Origin: CAVPHV01 sp963821095 | GTDB taxonomy: Bacteria; Actinomycetota; Acidimicrobiia; Spongiisociales; UBA5794 | Assembly (NCBI GenBank): GCA_963821095.1 | Contig: CAWGCJ010000023.1 | Location: 410,701-474,700 of the forward strand | Reading direction: 5' to 3' | Length of the DNA stretch: 64,000 bases | Part shown: positions 24,656-33,035 of the stretch, in pieces | How positions within the stretch are numbered: the first letter of the stretch is position 1 | How the letters are laid out: each line of letters opens with the position of its first letter | Made by a program: the position numbers and the translations under genes | Notes under the pieces: generated by a model | Database searches by the model: none | Seen by the model: only the letters and a program-made list of their open reading frames with translations | What the model was told of the DNA's origin: nothing

Positions 24656-26790
24656 AGGATGCAGAAGCCGACGTCCTCCGATCGTTGGTAGTGGTGGTTG
24701 CCGCTGTTGACGATCGTCCGGTCGTTGGCATGCACCCGGACCACGTAGCCACATTGTTCGAGTCCGGTGGTGTCGAACGTCCACTCTGATCCGGCGAGCG
24801 GGGTATTGACGTTCCCGGAGCCGCCGGTGGTGGCGGGGACGGGGCCAAAGCCTGCCGGTCCGCCATCGATCACGACGCTCCACGCACCCATGTTCGTGTC
24901 GGTGGCGATCACGTTGCCCTTCAACAGGACTCCGGAGCCAAACAGACCACAATCAGTGCCCGGTTCGGTGATCGAGATCGCCACGTCCGGCCGAGTGTTG
25001 TCCAGTTGCACCACCTGGGAATCAACCACACCTTCTCCTTCGATCTCGAGCTGGATGGTGACCTTGTCGTCACCCGACGACCGGTAGTACCCGAGTACCT
25101 GGGTGAAGTTGGCGTTGTAGTCGAGATAGTTGAACCACCCATCGGGCGTCCCGGTGTGATAGTGCGATGCACCAAGGACAGGCGTGACCCAGACCTTCTC
25201 GGTCAGCGTCTGGCTGGCGCCGCCGCTGTCGATGACCTGGATGCGGTACCGCTTGCCGCTCACTGCAGGCCCGCGTACAACGATCAGCCCACCGAAGGGG
25301 CATCCGAGCCCAAGCGGCGAATATACCGGTACGCCGGTATCGGCGAACTTGGCCGTGGCGGATGCCAAACCGGTGATGTCGCTGATGAACTCGGTGCTGA
25401 TGCCACCGATGAGTTTCAGCGTCCCTGGCGATCCCTCGAGGCGTGGCACCAGGACATGGGCGTCCAGGCGATTGCCCCAGGTGGGAACCAAATCGGCATC
25501 GGTCGTCGACGGTGGCGTGTTCCATGACAGAACGGCTCGCACCCTGGCAACCTTCGGATCGGTGCATTTCTCTTTGAAGTCCTCGAGATCAACCGGTAGC
25601 GCAGCCGTGTAGCAAAGGCCGCCGTCGGGCAGCACTGTGAAGTCGTAGGCCTTGACCTCAACGGTGTCGAGATACTCCCACTCGCAGGTGTCATTCCAGT
25701 CGGCCCAGAACGCCACGTACTCGGTACTTCCGGCGGAACAGAAGCCTCCCGAGAACCCGGTCTGCTTCTTGACCTTGTAGGTAGCAACGAGCCTCTCACG
25801 GTTGCCGTCAAGACCAAGATCGGTGAGCTCCTCGTACGAGATGTTGCCTGTCGTGTCTTCTTCGGCGGCGATCAAGTCGGAGAGATTGACACCGTACTTG
25901 TCGAGGGTTGCGGCGAGGCTTGCGCCCGCCATCATGTTCGGTTGCGCCTTGATCGCCTGCACTTCTGCGAAGGCGAGCCGGTGCGGCTCGACCGACAACT
26001 TGACCCGTCGTGACCGAGATGGCGTCGAGTACTTCTCGACCAGCTCGTCGACCGTAAGTTGCTTGGCGGCCAAGATCGGCCCCGGGTCCGGTCCCGGATA
26101 TGGCGGTTCCGGAAGATCCGGGATGTCGGGGAACTGCGGGTCGATCGGCGGAAGCACCGGCTTCAGCGATTCGAGCAGATCGAGTGGCACCTCGACCTTC
26201 GTGACCAGGTCGTCGACGAAATCCGACAGCAGCCAACCCTTGTCGATCTGGATCGCGCAATCCCGTACGTTGCCGTAGACCGGCTTGAAGTTGGGATCCC
26301 CTGCCGGGGGCTCGGCGTTCCACGACAGAATGGCGCGGACCTTGGGTAGTTGTGGTGTCAGGCACCATTTGCGCCGCGGTGCGTAAGGCACCTCGAGCGA
26401 GTAGGCGAGCGGATGGGTGTCCTTGTTGGCGCAGTCCATGGCTGCAGGAATGTCGTGCACATCCGTCGCAGCCAATCCGGCATCCAACCATCCCGACCCA
26501 AAGTCGACGAAGAATCGCACGTACTCTGTCGAGCCGTCGTCGCAGAGATCGCCGCTGTATCCGCCCGACTTCTTGATGTCGAACGTGGCATAGAGGCGCC
26601 GCTGGAGCGGGTTGTAGCCCACGCTGGTGAGCTCTTCGTAGTTCGTATTGGAGGCCAACTTCTTGACGGCCTTGAAACCGCTGGCCGGAAGGTTGCCGAA
26701 GTAGTTCGGGTTGCCTGCGACCAGCCCCCGGAAACCGCTCCGCGTCTTCTCAACGCGGATGGCTGCCGCTGCTTTCTTGGTGTCTGCCAT
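24649..26790 (-). CDS. 713-aa internally duplicated protein, no known function
   Basis: The protein starts at ATG 26790 (AAGGGAG seven bases upstream) and has no signal peptide or transmembrane segment. It contains an internal duplication. Repeat 1 (about 40-190): NYEELTSVGYNPLQRRLYAT, CDDGSTEYVRFFVDFGSGW, then PKVRAILSWN. Repeat 2 (about 285-460): SYEELTDLGLDGNRERLVAT, CSAGSTEYVAFWADWNDTCE, then ARVRAVLSWN. The C-terminal third has beta-rich, Ig-like segments. A Pro-rich linker (PPIDPQFPDIPDLPEPPYPG) joins the halves. It is not a family I can name. It lies 1.8 kb from an orphan Hcp gene, with a glycosyltransferase gene between. Confidence 0.85.
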   Translation of the reverse strand: MADTKKAAAAIRVEKTRSGFRGLVAGNPNYFGNLPASGFKAVKKLASNTNYEELTSVGYNPLQRRLYATFDIKKSGGYSGDLCDDGSTEYVRFFVDFGSGWLDAGLAATDVHDIPAAMDCANKDTHPLAYSLEVPYAPRRKWCLTPQLPKVRAILSWNAEPPAGDPNFKPVYGNVRDCAIQIDKGWLLSDFVDDLVTKVEVPLDLLESLKPVLPPIDPQFPDIPDLPEPPYPGPDPGPILAAKQLTVDELVEKYSTPSRSRRVKLSVEPHRLAFAEVQAIKAQPNMMAGASLAATLDKYGVNLSDLIAAEEDTTGNISYEELTDLGLDGNRERLVATYKVKKQTGFSGGFCSAGSTEYVAFWADWNDTCEWEYLDTVEVKAYDFTVLPDGGLCYTAALPVDLEDFKEKCTDPKVARVRAVLSWNTPPSTTDADLVPTWGNRLDAHVLVPRLEGSPGTLKLIGGISTEFISDITGLASATAKFADTGVPVYSPLGLGCPFGGLIVVRGPAVSGKRYRIQVIDSGGASQTLTEKVWVTPVLGASHYHTGTPDGWFNYLDYNANFTQVLGYYRSSGDDKVTIQLEIEGEGVVDSQVVQLDNTRPDVAISITEPGTDCGLFGSGVLLKGNVIATDTNMGAWSVVIDGGPAGFGPVPATTGGSGNVNTPLAGSEWTFDTTGLEQCGYVVRVHANDRTIVNSGNHHYQRSEDVGFCILE

Positions 26791-26830
26791 GTGGCAGCTC
26801 CCTTCGTTCCTCCGGGCCGTCACGGCCCGG
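26781..26830 (-). promoter_or_regulatory. palindromic leader of the 713-aa gene
   Basis: CCGGGCCGT and ACGGCCCGG with one central base form a perfect 19-bp palindrome at 26812-26830, 22 bp before the start codon. A second small inverted repeat, CTGCCA and TGGCAG, brackets the ATG itself. Either could be an operator or an RNA hairpin affecting initiation. Function is inferred. Confidence 0.4.
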
Positions 26831-27021
26831 TTCGTTCCCCCACTCGGCGGTTGCCGAGGGCAGAGGCAAAGGGCGAACCGCGCAGACCACGCGCAGGCAA
26901 GAAACCGGTCTAGGCACCACACCCTTGTGACCTCTACGGGACATGACCGCCGGAACGCGGTTCTGATACACGTTTGCCGCACGCCGCGCCGGGCCGCGAC
27001 CGGTGTGGGAGACTCGGTGTC

Positions 27022-27216
27022 ATGGCCAGGGCAACCGGATTCAGCTACGTGCAGCACAAGAACGGCGAGGTCGTGATCTTCCATCACGGCCGGCAAGCTG
27101 CCGTCCTGCGAGGTCGAGCAGCGGAGCGGTTCCTCGCCAAGCTCAACGCCGGTGATGAGCAGGAGTTGATGGCGAAAGCGACCGGCGACTACAAGCGAGG
27201 CAACGAACGTCGCTGA
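27022..27216 (+). CDS. small conserved protein, unknown function
   Basis: A 64-aa protein: MARATGFSYVQHKNGEVVIF, HHGRQAAVLRGRAAERFL, then ELMAKATGDYKRGNERR. Proteins ending in MARxTGNYKRGNER with the VVIxHHGRxAxxLRG core are widespread in actinobacteria and Chloroflexi. No enzymatic motif; basic (many Arg/Lys), which might fit nucleic-acid binding. The start at 27022 begins the conserved part. It is divergent from the 713-aa gene. Confidence 0.78.
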   Translation: MARATGFSYVQHKNGEVVIFHHGRQAAVLRGRAAERFLAKLNAGDEQELMAKATGDYKRGNERR

Positions 27217-27282
27217 GGTCCCAGGCGTTCTTGCGGAGAGCGGGTACCGTGCGGACAACCAGCCACGGGACGCCACCTCACC

Positions 27283-27897
27283 ATGTCCGCATCTCTCAAG
27301 ATCGCCTTCATCGGATCCCACTCCGTGAGGAAGACCAACGCGGTGCATTCCTTTGCCGGGGCGGTAGGCCGCAGCGGCCGCAGCGTCGAGGTTGGGCGTG
27401 AGGTCATCCGTTTTAACCCGCTCGGTCTCAACGAGGGCGCCACCCCCGAGGCTCAGCTGTGGACGATCATGGCGCAGATCCAGCAGGAGCTGGAGCTGCG
27501 TAACCGCGCCGAGGTGCTGGTCACCGACCGTGCCGTGATCGACAACTTTGCCTACTTCTTGCGGGTGACCGGTGGCACAGATCCGTTTGATGTGAGGCCC
27601 CTGATCGCAACGTGGTGCGATACCTACGACCTGTTCGTCAGGCTCCAGCCCGACGTGCCACTGCGGGCGGACGGGGTGCGCAGTACCAACGATCGGTTCC
27701 GTGACGAGATCGAGACCATTCTCAACGCCATCTTGCCTACCTACGTACCGGAGGATCGATTGGTGGTCATCCGCGCCTCAGACGTGACCGAGGCGTTCGA
27801 TTGGGGGGCGTTGCTCGAGCGCCTCGTCGGCCCTGCGCCACCGGGGGAGATCCCGATTCCCCAAACGGTGGCGCTGCACCCCACGCTCTGGGATTGA
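27283..27897 (+). CDS. P-loop ATPase/kinase-like protein with altered Walker A
   Basis: A 204-aa protein resembling AAA_28/thymidylate-kinase-like P-loop proteins: IAFIGSHSVRKTNAV at residues 8-21, a Walker-B-like LVTDRAVIDNFAYFL and a charged helical region (DRFRDEIETILNAILP). In relatives the loop is GSHxxGKT/S; here residue 16 is Arg where Gly is needed (GSHSVRKT), which normally abolishes nucleotide binding. It may be a pseudo-ATPase or carry a sequencing change of one base. The C-terminal PQTVALHPTLWD is unrecognised. A hairpin terminator follows at 27908. Confidence 0.7.
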   Translation: MSASLKIAFIGSHSVRKTNAVHSFAGAVGRSGRSVEVGREVIRFNPLGLNEGATPEAQLWTIMAQIQQELELRNRAEVLVTDRAVIDNFAYFLRVTGGTDPFDVRPLIATWCDTYDLFVRLQPDVPLRADGVRSTNDRFRDEIETILNAILPTYVPEDRLVVIRASDVTEAFDWGALLERLVGPAPPGEIPIPQTVALHPTLWD

Positions 27898-27907
27898 CCT
27901 GCGAACT

Positions 27908-27945
27908 TGCGTAGATCTCGGCCAATAGTGGCCGGAATCTACGCA
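27908..27945 (+). terminator. hairpin after 27283-27897 gene
   Basis: TGCGTAGATCTCGGCC (27908-27923) pairs with GGCCGGAATCTACGCA (27930-27945) with two internal mismatches and a 6-nt loop. It lies 10 bases past the stop codon; no T-tract, as elsewhere in this window. Confidence 0.55.
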
Positions 27946-28004
27946 CGAACGGGCTCTTCTGCTGAGTAGGGTGAAACGCGAGTCTGACGAGAGGAGTGAG
28001 TGCC

Positions 28005-28472
28005 GTGGTTGACGCCATCCCTACCGGTCTCGAGGACCGTATCGTCCCGTATCTGATGGTCGACGGAGCCTCGGCAGCCATCGACTTCTACCAGGCGGCA
28101 TTCGATGCTGTCGAGAGATATCGCCTAGAGATGCCCGGCGGTGTCATCGGACACGCCGACCTGATGATCAATGGCGCGGTGGTCTACCTGGCCGATGCCC
28201 CCGACGATATGGAAGGTGACGCTGCGAACCCGGCGAAGCTCGGCGGAACGAGCGTGCTCCTGCATCAGTATGTCGACGATGTCGATGGGCTTGTCGCTCG
28301 CGCCGTTGAGGCAGGTGCAACCGTGCTGCGAGAGCCGACCGATCAGTTCTACGGTGACAGAGCCGCCGTCATCGTTGATCCCTTTGGTCATCAGTGGTCG
28401 CTGCACACCCACATCCGCGATGTCTCGCCCGAGGAAATGACCGCGGCGGCCGCCGAGATGGGCAACGACTAG
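28005..28472 (+). CDS. VOC/glyoxalase-family protein
   Basis: A 155-aa protein with the VOC fold of the PhnB-like branch: IVPYLMVDGASAAIDFYQAA followed by FDAVE, PGGVIGHADLMINGAVVYLA, then TSVLLHQYVDDVDGLVARAV, AGATVLREPTDQFYGDRAAV, DPFGHQWSLHTH. The metal-binding His and Glu/Gln positions of the family are visible (GHAD and DPFGHQW). The reaction is unknown. GTG 28005 is preferred over 27996 because GAGAGGAG lies eight bases upstream. Confidence 0.87.
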   Translation: MVDAIPTGLEDRIVPYLMVDGASAAIDFYQAAFDAVERYRLEMPGGVIGHADLMINGAVVYLADAPDDMEGDAANPAKLGGTSVLLHQYVDDVDGLVARAVEAGATVLREPTDQFYGDRAAVIVDPFGHQWSLHTHIRDVSPEEMTAAAAEMGND

Positions 28473-28600
28473 GGCGAGGTCTCGCTGAGGATCTGGTCGA
28501 TCACATGAACCGCGCCGGCGGCGAGAATCGAGTTGGTGTCCCGGTGGTAGGGAGTTGGATCAGCACGATCGATAGTGTCCCGCCGCCAGCCCTTGCCCAT
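28469..28600 (-). CDS. small ORF, 43 aa, possibly a gene fragment
   Basis: A minus-strand frame from ATG 28600 to TAG 28469-28471 reads MGKGWRRDTIDRADPTPYHR followed by DTNSILAAGAVHVIDQILSE and TSP. The segment GAVHVIDQIL resembles the end of a fasciclin domain (GVIHVIDxVL), but 43 aa is far too short for one. It overlaps the stop codon of the convergent VOC gene. No ribosome site is obvious. It may be a remnant or chance. Confidence 0.25.
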   Translation of the reverse strand: MGKGWRRDTIDRADPTPYHRDTNSILAAGAVHVIDQILSETSP

Positions 28601-28647
28601 GTATTCAGAATGACCCGGACCGCCCCACGACTCCTAGGCTCTCCAGA

Positions 28648-28995
28648 ATGAAGAAGGGCAACTACTTCGGTACGGAGATCGACGGCTCCTGGTGGAAACG
28701 GTATCGCGCCTCAGGCTTCTTCGCACGTGGCAATGGTGAGTTTTGGTTCGATGATGACGGTCTGCACTTCCTCAGACTCATGACGAAGGCTCCGCTATCG
28801 ATAGCGTGGGACGAGATGACGGAGGCAACGATCGGCAGGTGGCATGCCGGACGATGGGCGAACGGCAGACCCATCCTCAAGGTGGGCTTCGTTCGTGATG
28901 GCGAGCCACTCACGGCCGGGTTCTACCTCGCCAAAGAGTGGCCCCCGGTGGAACAGGTGGCGGCCGATCTCAACAGGAGAATCGCCGGGGGTTAG
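28648..28995 (+). CDS. conserved protein, PH-like fold possible
   Basis: A 115-aa acidic-and-aromatic protein: GNYFGTEIDGSWWKRYRASG, FWFDDDGLHFLRLMTKAPLS, then IAWDEMTEATIGRWHAGRWA and GRPILKVGF. The alternation of Trp/Phe-rich strands with a final helix (VEQVAADLNRRIAGG) resembles PH-like or YcxB-type small domains. No enzyme residues stand out. A -10 TAGGCT at 28635-28640 is seven bases before the ATG, consistent with a leaderless mRNA. Confidence 0.7.
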   Translation: MKKGNYFGTEIDGSWWKRYRASGFFARGNGEFWFDDDGLHFLRLMTKAPLSIAWDEMTEATIGRWHAGRWANGRPILKVGFVRDGEPLTAGFYLAKEWPPVEQVAADLNRRIAGG

Positions 28996-29020
28996 ATCGC
29001 CAACTCGGCGCAGCCAGACC

Positions 29021-29710
29021 TCAGAGCGTTGCCGCGTAGGCCTTGAATGCGGCGCTCGCTCCCTTCGTGATCGGGTCTGCATGGCCGAAGCAGGCGACCT
29101 CGAAGTCGAGTCCGGCAAGGTCGCGTGCCGATTGATCGATGTCCGGTGTTGATCGATTGAACCAGCCTCGGTTGACCGTTCCGCCCTTGTGCAGCACCGC
29201 GTCGCCGACGAAGAGGATCCCGCCGGCGCGCTCGAGTCGATAGCTCGTATGACCCGGGGTGTGACCCGGCGAAGCGTAGGCAACCAGGTCCTCGGGCAGC
29301 GCTTGCTCTTGTCCGACCTGGATCTGATGGTCGACTGTGGCGGGCTCCGGACTCGGCATCAGCCCCAACAGCGGCTTGAGGATCTGAAGGGGTGTCCGGT
29401 CCAGGAACGGTGGCGTCGGTGCTTTCTCGGCACCTTGAACGGCGGGGGTGTCAGCGGCCGAGCAGTAGAGTTCGGCCCCAGAGTCGCTCTTGAGCTGAGC
29501 AGCGCTTCCCGCATGGTCGGCGTGGCTGTGGGTGAGGAGAATCGCCCGAACGTCGGAGGTGGAGCGACCGATCGACTGAATCCCCTCCATGAACGCCGAC
29601 GCCCGCTTCGGCAAGCCGGTGTCGATCAGCGTCAGGCCCTGGTCACCGTCGATGACGAATGCCCGGAAGCCCTTCTTCACTTGGTAGACCCCGTCGACCA
29701 CTCGATCCAT
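29021..29710 (-). CDS. MBL-fold metallo-hydrolase
   Basis: A 229-aa metallo-beta-lactamase fold protein. The dinuclear metal motif HSHADH is at residues 61-66 (T-HSHADHAGS), the third His is in SPGHTPGHTSY, then the bridging Asp in LFVGDAVLH, and a final His in CFGHADPITKG. Start ATG 29710 has GGAGGG seven bases upstream, better than upstream 29743. These enzymes hydrolyse thioesters, lactones, phosphodiesters or sulfatides; the substrate is not given by context. The adjacent HAD gene is 75 bp upstream on the same strand. Confidence 0.9.
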   Translation of the reverse strand: MDRVVDGVYQVKKGFRAFVIDGDQGLTLIDTGLPKRASAFMEGIQSIGRSTSDVRAILLTHSHADHAGSAAQLKSDSGAELYCSAADTPAVQGAEKAPTPPFLDRTPLQILKPLLGLMPSPEPATVDHQIQVGQEQALPEDLVAYASPGHTPGHTSYRLERAGGILFVGDAVLHKGGTVNRGWFNRSTPDIDQSARDLAGLDFEVACFGHADPITKGASAAFKAYAATL

Positions 29711-29785
29711 GCTGTCCCTCCGTGTGCCGGCAACCGTGATCACAGCGTACCGATTGATCGAAGCCGGCGGGTGGGGCGTCGATTT

Positions 29786-30433
29786 CTACTGGGGTGTCAG
29801 TTTGACGGCGATCCTGCCGAGGTCGCCGCCATAGCTCGCGGTCACCTGAGTGAGATCGCTGATCCTTGCGACCGGCTGTGTGCTCCACGGCTGCGACCCT
29901 ACCGCCACGACTCGCGCTCCCGCTGCATACGCCGCGGCGCCGCCCGGCGACGAGTCCTCGAAGACCAGACAGCGGCTTGGACTGACCCCGAGCAGGTGAG
30001 CGGCCGTCAGGAACGGCTCGGGGTTGGGTTTGCCGTGAGATACGTCCTCTGCGGTGACGATCCGGGATGGGATCGTGATGCCTGCGGCCGTCCAGCGTGC
30101 ACCGGCGAGTCGAAGACTGGCCGACGTCACGATGGTCCATGAGTCCGCCGGAAGCCGGCCGATCAACTCAATTGCGCCTGCCAGTGGACGGACTGCCGCG
30201 GCGAGTTCAACCTCGAGATCCTCCAGCCGAGTTACTGCCCGAGCCGCTTCGCTAGCCGACAGGTACCGCTCGAGCGTGTCGACGGCCCGGGCCCCGACCA
30301 ACTCTCCTGCCAGCATGTCGTAGTCGAGCCCGAACTCGGCCGTGAGTTGGCGCCAGGCACGCTCGACCTGTTCGTGCGAGTCAACGAGGACTCCGTCGTT
30401 GTCGAAGAGAATGGCGTCGGCTTGGAGGTTCAC
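29786..30433 (-). CDS. HAD-family sugar-phosphate phosphatase-like hydrolase
   Basis: A 215-aa haloacid-dehalogenase-superfamily protein with a C1-type cap. Motif I is LFDNDGVLVDS (FDxDG, here FDND, nucleophile Asp then acid Asp), motif II is TSAS, motif III is the Lys of SHGKPNPEPF, and motif IV is VFEDSSPGG. The cap is alpha-helical between residues 18 and 90. The family includes beta-phosphoglucomutase and glycerol-3- and sugar-phosphate phosphatases. No neighbour identifies the substrate. Confidence 0.9.
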   Translation of the reverse strand: MNLQADAILFDNDGVLVDSHEQVERAWRQLTAEFGLDYDMLAGELVGARAVDTLERYLSASEAARAVTRLEDLEVELAAAVRPLAGAIELIGRLPADSWTIVTSASLRLAGARWTAAGITIPSRIVTAEDVSHGKPNPEPFLTAAHLLGVSPSRCLVFEDSSPGGAAAYAAGARVVAVGSQPWSTQPVARISDLTQVTASYGGDLGRIAVKLTPQ

Positions 30434-30498
30434 GGCCGCAACCGTACACGGGGTTCGCGGTGCAAGATGTCAGTAGCGGAGCCCGATGCGTTGGCTGG

Positions 30499-32202
30499 TT
30501 ACGCAGGAGTGTGGCGCCGCGATCCCCCGGGGGTGGCAGATCGACCGCCCCAGACTGAGGCGAGAAGGCCGCCCGCCAGGAAGGCCAGCAGCAGCGCAAC
30601 GGAGGCAGTTGCCGGGATGCTGGAGTCGGGGTTCCCGGGTCGGGGCTGGCCCAGTTGGAAAAAGAAGTCGACGGCAGGCGTCAGGAGAACGACGGTGGGC
30701 GCCGCGACCAGGGCGAAGCGGATGCCGGCAAGCCTGTTGCCGCTGCCCGGATCCCAGTTGAGCGCAACAGCGCCGGCGAGGGCCGGCAGGGTGAATAGGT
30801 AGCTGAACCCGGGAACGGTGAGCGCCGTCAGGAGACCGAGCACAACCCAGGCGAACACGAATCCAAATGGGTCAGCCGATCTCGTGCCGGACAGGAGACC
30901 GTTGAGCCACACTCCCAATGCTGCACCAACTCCGAGCAGGCACAGCAGGTAGAGGTAGCCCTCGAGGACGGACGGGGTCGATCGCAGCGATGTGATGAGG
31001 AGCCAGGCGAACGTCGCACCAAACGTCGCGGCCAGGGCGGTTACGAAGGCAACACCGGCGTTTCGGGCGAGCGAACCGACCGAAACGGCGCCGGCTCGCC
31101 GGCCCCTAGCCACGGCGAGAACGAGGAGAGCCGCAGCCCCGACCGCAACTGCGATCGACCACCCGCTCGCATACTGGATGAAGACAGGGCGAAACGTGAA
31201 GTACACCGAATCGCCTGCGTCCGGCATGGCGGCCAGGTCGAGGTTTCCGAAGTGGCGAGCGAGGCCGAGAGCGTTCGAACCGTGGTGCTGGAGTGAGTTC
31301 CAGTTCACCGACTCGACGTTGTCGGCAGGAAGGTGGTAGATCGGGGAGCCGCGGAGGTATACGACATGGACGCCGGGAACGCCGGCGTTGTGAAAGGGAT
31401 CGAAGTCCGTGCCGACATCGCCGATGAGAGCGACGGTTTCGCCGACGAACGAAAACGCAGTGGGGTTGGACACTGCGGTGGCGAATTGCCTGACGATCCA
31501 GGTTTCGTAGCCGCTGGTCTCGACCACCATCGAGGGCCCCGAATTGCCCAGCGCCTCGAGATTCATCACCAGTGCAATTTCGTGCGCGATCGGATTGTCG
31601 TTCACAAAGGCCGTGGAGCCGTAGCGGGGGGCAGGTTCCTCGCTATCCGTGAACAGGAGGATCACATCGTTCTGAAGTGGCGGACCGGCACCTAGGGCCC
31701 GCGCCGTTTCGAGGAGTGCTGCAATGGCGGTGCTGTTGTCATTGGCGCCTGGAGTGGCTGGGTCGGTGTCGTAGTGGGCCACGAGGGCGATGGCGCCGGT
31801 GCTGTCCGTTCCGGGGATTGTGGCAACCAGGTTGACGACGTCGACGCTGCCGCTGCCGGCGAAGTAGTCGGGGGCGGAAATCACCTGCGAGTCTGGTTCG
31901 AGCCCAAGCGCTTCGAGCTCGGAATGGAGATACCTGCGGACCTCGACGATGGCGTCCGATCCCATCGGGTGAGGAGCGACGGCGATGGCCTCGACGTGAT
32001 CAAAGGCGCGGGCAGCCGAGAAGTCGCTATTCGGGGCGTCGGCCGGAACCGCGTTCGGGGGTAGGACCGAGTAGAACCCGACGGCGACGAACCCAGCCAC
32101 CACTATCCACGGTATGGCTCGTCTGCCGAGTGGGGTCCGGCGCGGCCGCCCTTCAACAGAGTCCGATTTGGTGCTCGCCTCCAACGGTGGTTGGTCGCCC
32201 AC
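30499..32202 (-). CDS. M28-family membrane metallopeptidase
   Basis: A 567-aa protein: an N-terminal transmembrane helix (about 30-46, IPWIVVAGFVAVGFYSV), an M28 peptidase domain, and about eight membrane helices from residue 340 to 555. The zinc sites are His143-x-Asp145 (VAHYDTDPATPGANDNSTA), Asp155, Glu188/Glu189 (TDSEEP) and a later His. This layout is that of Fxna-like aminopeptidase/carboxypeptidase-type M28 proteins. The catalytic part should be outside the membrane. No peptide-transport genes adjoin; the role is envelope or peptide processing by inference. Confidence 0.88.
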   Translation of the reverse strand: MGDQPPLEASTKSDSVEGRPRRTPLGRRAIPWIVVAGFVAVGFYSVLPPNAVPADAPNSDFSAARAFDHVEAIAVAPHPMGSDAIVEVRRYLHSELEALGLEPDSQVISAPDYFAGSGSVDVVNLVATIPGTDSTGAIALVAHYDTDPATPGANDNSTAIAALLETARALGAGPPLQNDVILLFTDSEEPAPRYGSTAFVNDNPIAHEIALVMNLEALGNSGPSMVVETSGYETWIVRQFATAVSNPTAFSFVGETVALIGDVGTDFDPFHNAGVPGVHVVYLRGSPIYHLPADNVESVNWNSLQHHGSNALGLARHFGNLDLAAMPDAGDSVYFTFRPVFIQYASGWSIAVAVGAAALLVLAVARGRRAGAVSVGSLARNAGVAFVTALAATFGATFAWLLITSLRSTPSVLEGYLYLLCLLGVGAALGVWLNGLLSGTRSADPFGFVFAWVVLGLLTALTVPGFSYLFTLPALAGAVALNWDPGSGNRLAGIRFALVAAPTVVLLTPAVDFFFQLGQPRPGNPDSSIPATASVALLLAFLAGGLLASVWGGRSATPGGSRRHTPA

Positions 32203-32429
32203 GTGCCGAGTCTGCCTGGGACGCTGCGCTGCGGGTAGGGCCTGACGTCCCTGACGGCGGTTTGATCAACTTCTGCCGGGGTCGCCTCCTCCTGTCCGGT
32301 GTGAGGCGCACGGGGACGCTGCGGGTGCAGGGGTGGACCGTGGTCGTCGCGGTCGACGAGGTGCCCGCAGGTTGGGCCTCGCGGATCGTGGCGGGTCAGC
32401 CGTCTGTCTGGGGTCCCGGCCGGCCGGTT

Positions 32430-32552
32430 GATCGCCTTCACGTCAGACCGAGACGGCAACCGGGAGATCTACTCGCTCCGTGTTGTTGATGGCACGGTGC
32501 AGCAACTCACCGAGTCCGCTTCGCTCAACGGCATCCCGGCATGGAGACCGTG
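32430..32552 (+). pseudogene. 3' remnant of a WD40-like (PD40/TolB-type) gene
   Basis: The 411-bp gap 32203-32613 has no complete gene. One plus-strand frame ends at TGA 32552 and reads LIAFTSDRDGNREIYSLRVV then DGTVQQLTESASLNGIPAWR, a clear PD40/TolB beta-propeller blade (FTSDRDGNREIY...LT). No start codon or further blades are found upstream, only unrecognised sequence from 32203 to 32430, so the 5' part of the gene seems lost. It indicates gene decay or recombination here. Confidence 0.55.
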
Positions 32553-32613
32553 ACCCGTAGAGCCGGCACTTCGATCTGTAGAGTCCAACCAAGCCCAACC
32601 ACGGAGGGTTCGC

Positions 32614-32985
32614 GTGCAACTAGGGACGTTTTCAGTCAGCCTCGCCGTCAAGGATATGGCGGCCTCCCGAGCCTTCTACGAAGAGCTCGGCTTCGAGATG
32701 GTCGCCGGAGATGGTGAAACGTGGACCATTGTGGCCAATGGAGTGAGTGTGATTGGCCTGTTCCAAGGGATGTTCGACGCCAACATCCTGACCTTCAACC
32801 CCGGCTGGGAGGGTCTTGGCGAGCCCGCCGAGTCGTTCACCGACGTGCGAGAGTTGCGAGAGCACCTGGTAGCGGCAGGGATAGAGCTGAGCTCTGACAC
32901 AACGGCGGAAGCTCCGAGCGGGCCGGCAAGCTTCACGATTGCCGACCCCGACGGCAACGTGATCCTCTTCGATCAACACGTCTGA
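32614..32985 (+). CDS. VOC/glyoxalase-family protein
   Basis: A 123-aa single-domain VOC protein: VSLAVKDMAASRAFYEELGF, TWTIVANGVSVIGLFQGMFD, LTFNPGWEG, then FTIADPDGNVILFDQHV. The VxDxxASRAFYExLGF and DPDGNVI blocks are the family hallmark; a second half is not present, so it must dimerise to form the usual metal site. GTG 32614 follows a GGAGGGTT-like ribosome site. The reaction is unknown (the family covers glyoxalase, antibiotic binding and dioxygenase activities). Confidence 0.87.
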   Translation: MQLGTFSVSLAVKDMAASRAFYEELGFEMVAGDGETWTIVANGVSVIGLFQGMFDANILTFNPGWEGLGEPAESFTDVRELREHLVAAGIELSSDTTAEAPSGPASFTIADPDGNVILFDQHV

Positions 32986-33035
32986 ACAACGGAGCGGCGG
33001 ACTAGTCGAGGGGTCGCCTCTCGTGCCGAGGGCAA

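Noticed and set aside
24303..24866. N-terminal extension of the glycosyltransferase frame to 24866
   Set aside because: The extra residues are Arg/Ser/Pro-rich and not conserved, and they cross the stop and repeats of the 713-aa gene. The start at 24302 fits the family.
22359..27216. A complete type VI or contractile injection locus
   Set aside because: Only Hcp is present. No sheath, baseplate, VgrG or ATPase gene is visible, so no system is claimed.
26791..27348. N-terminal extension of the 713-aa gene to 27348
   Set aside because: It would overlap the small plus-strand gene at 27022-27216, and the added sequence is not protein-like; a good ribosome site precedes 26790.
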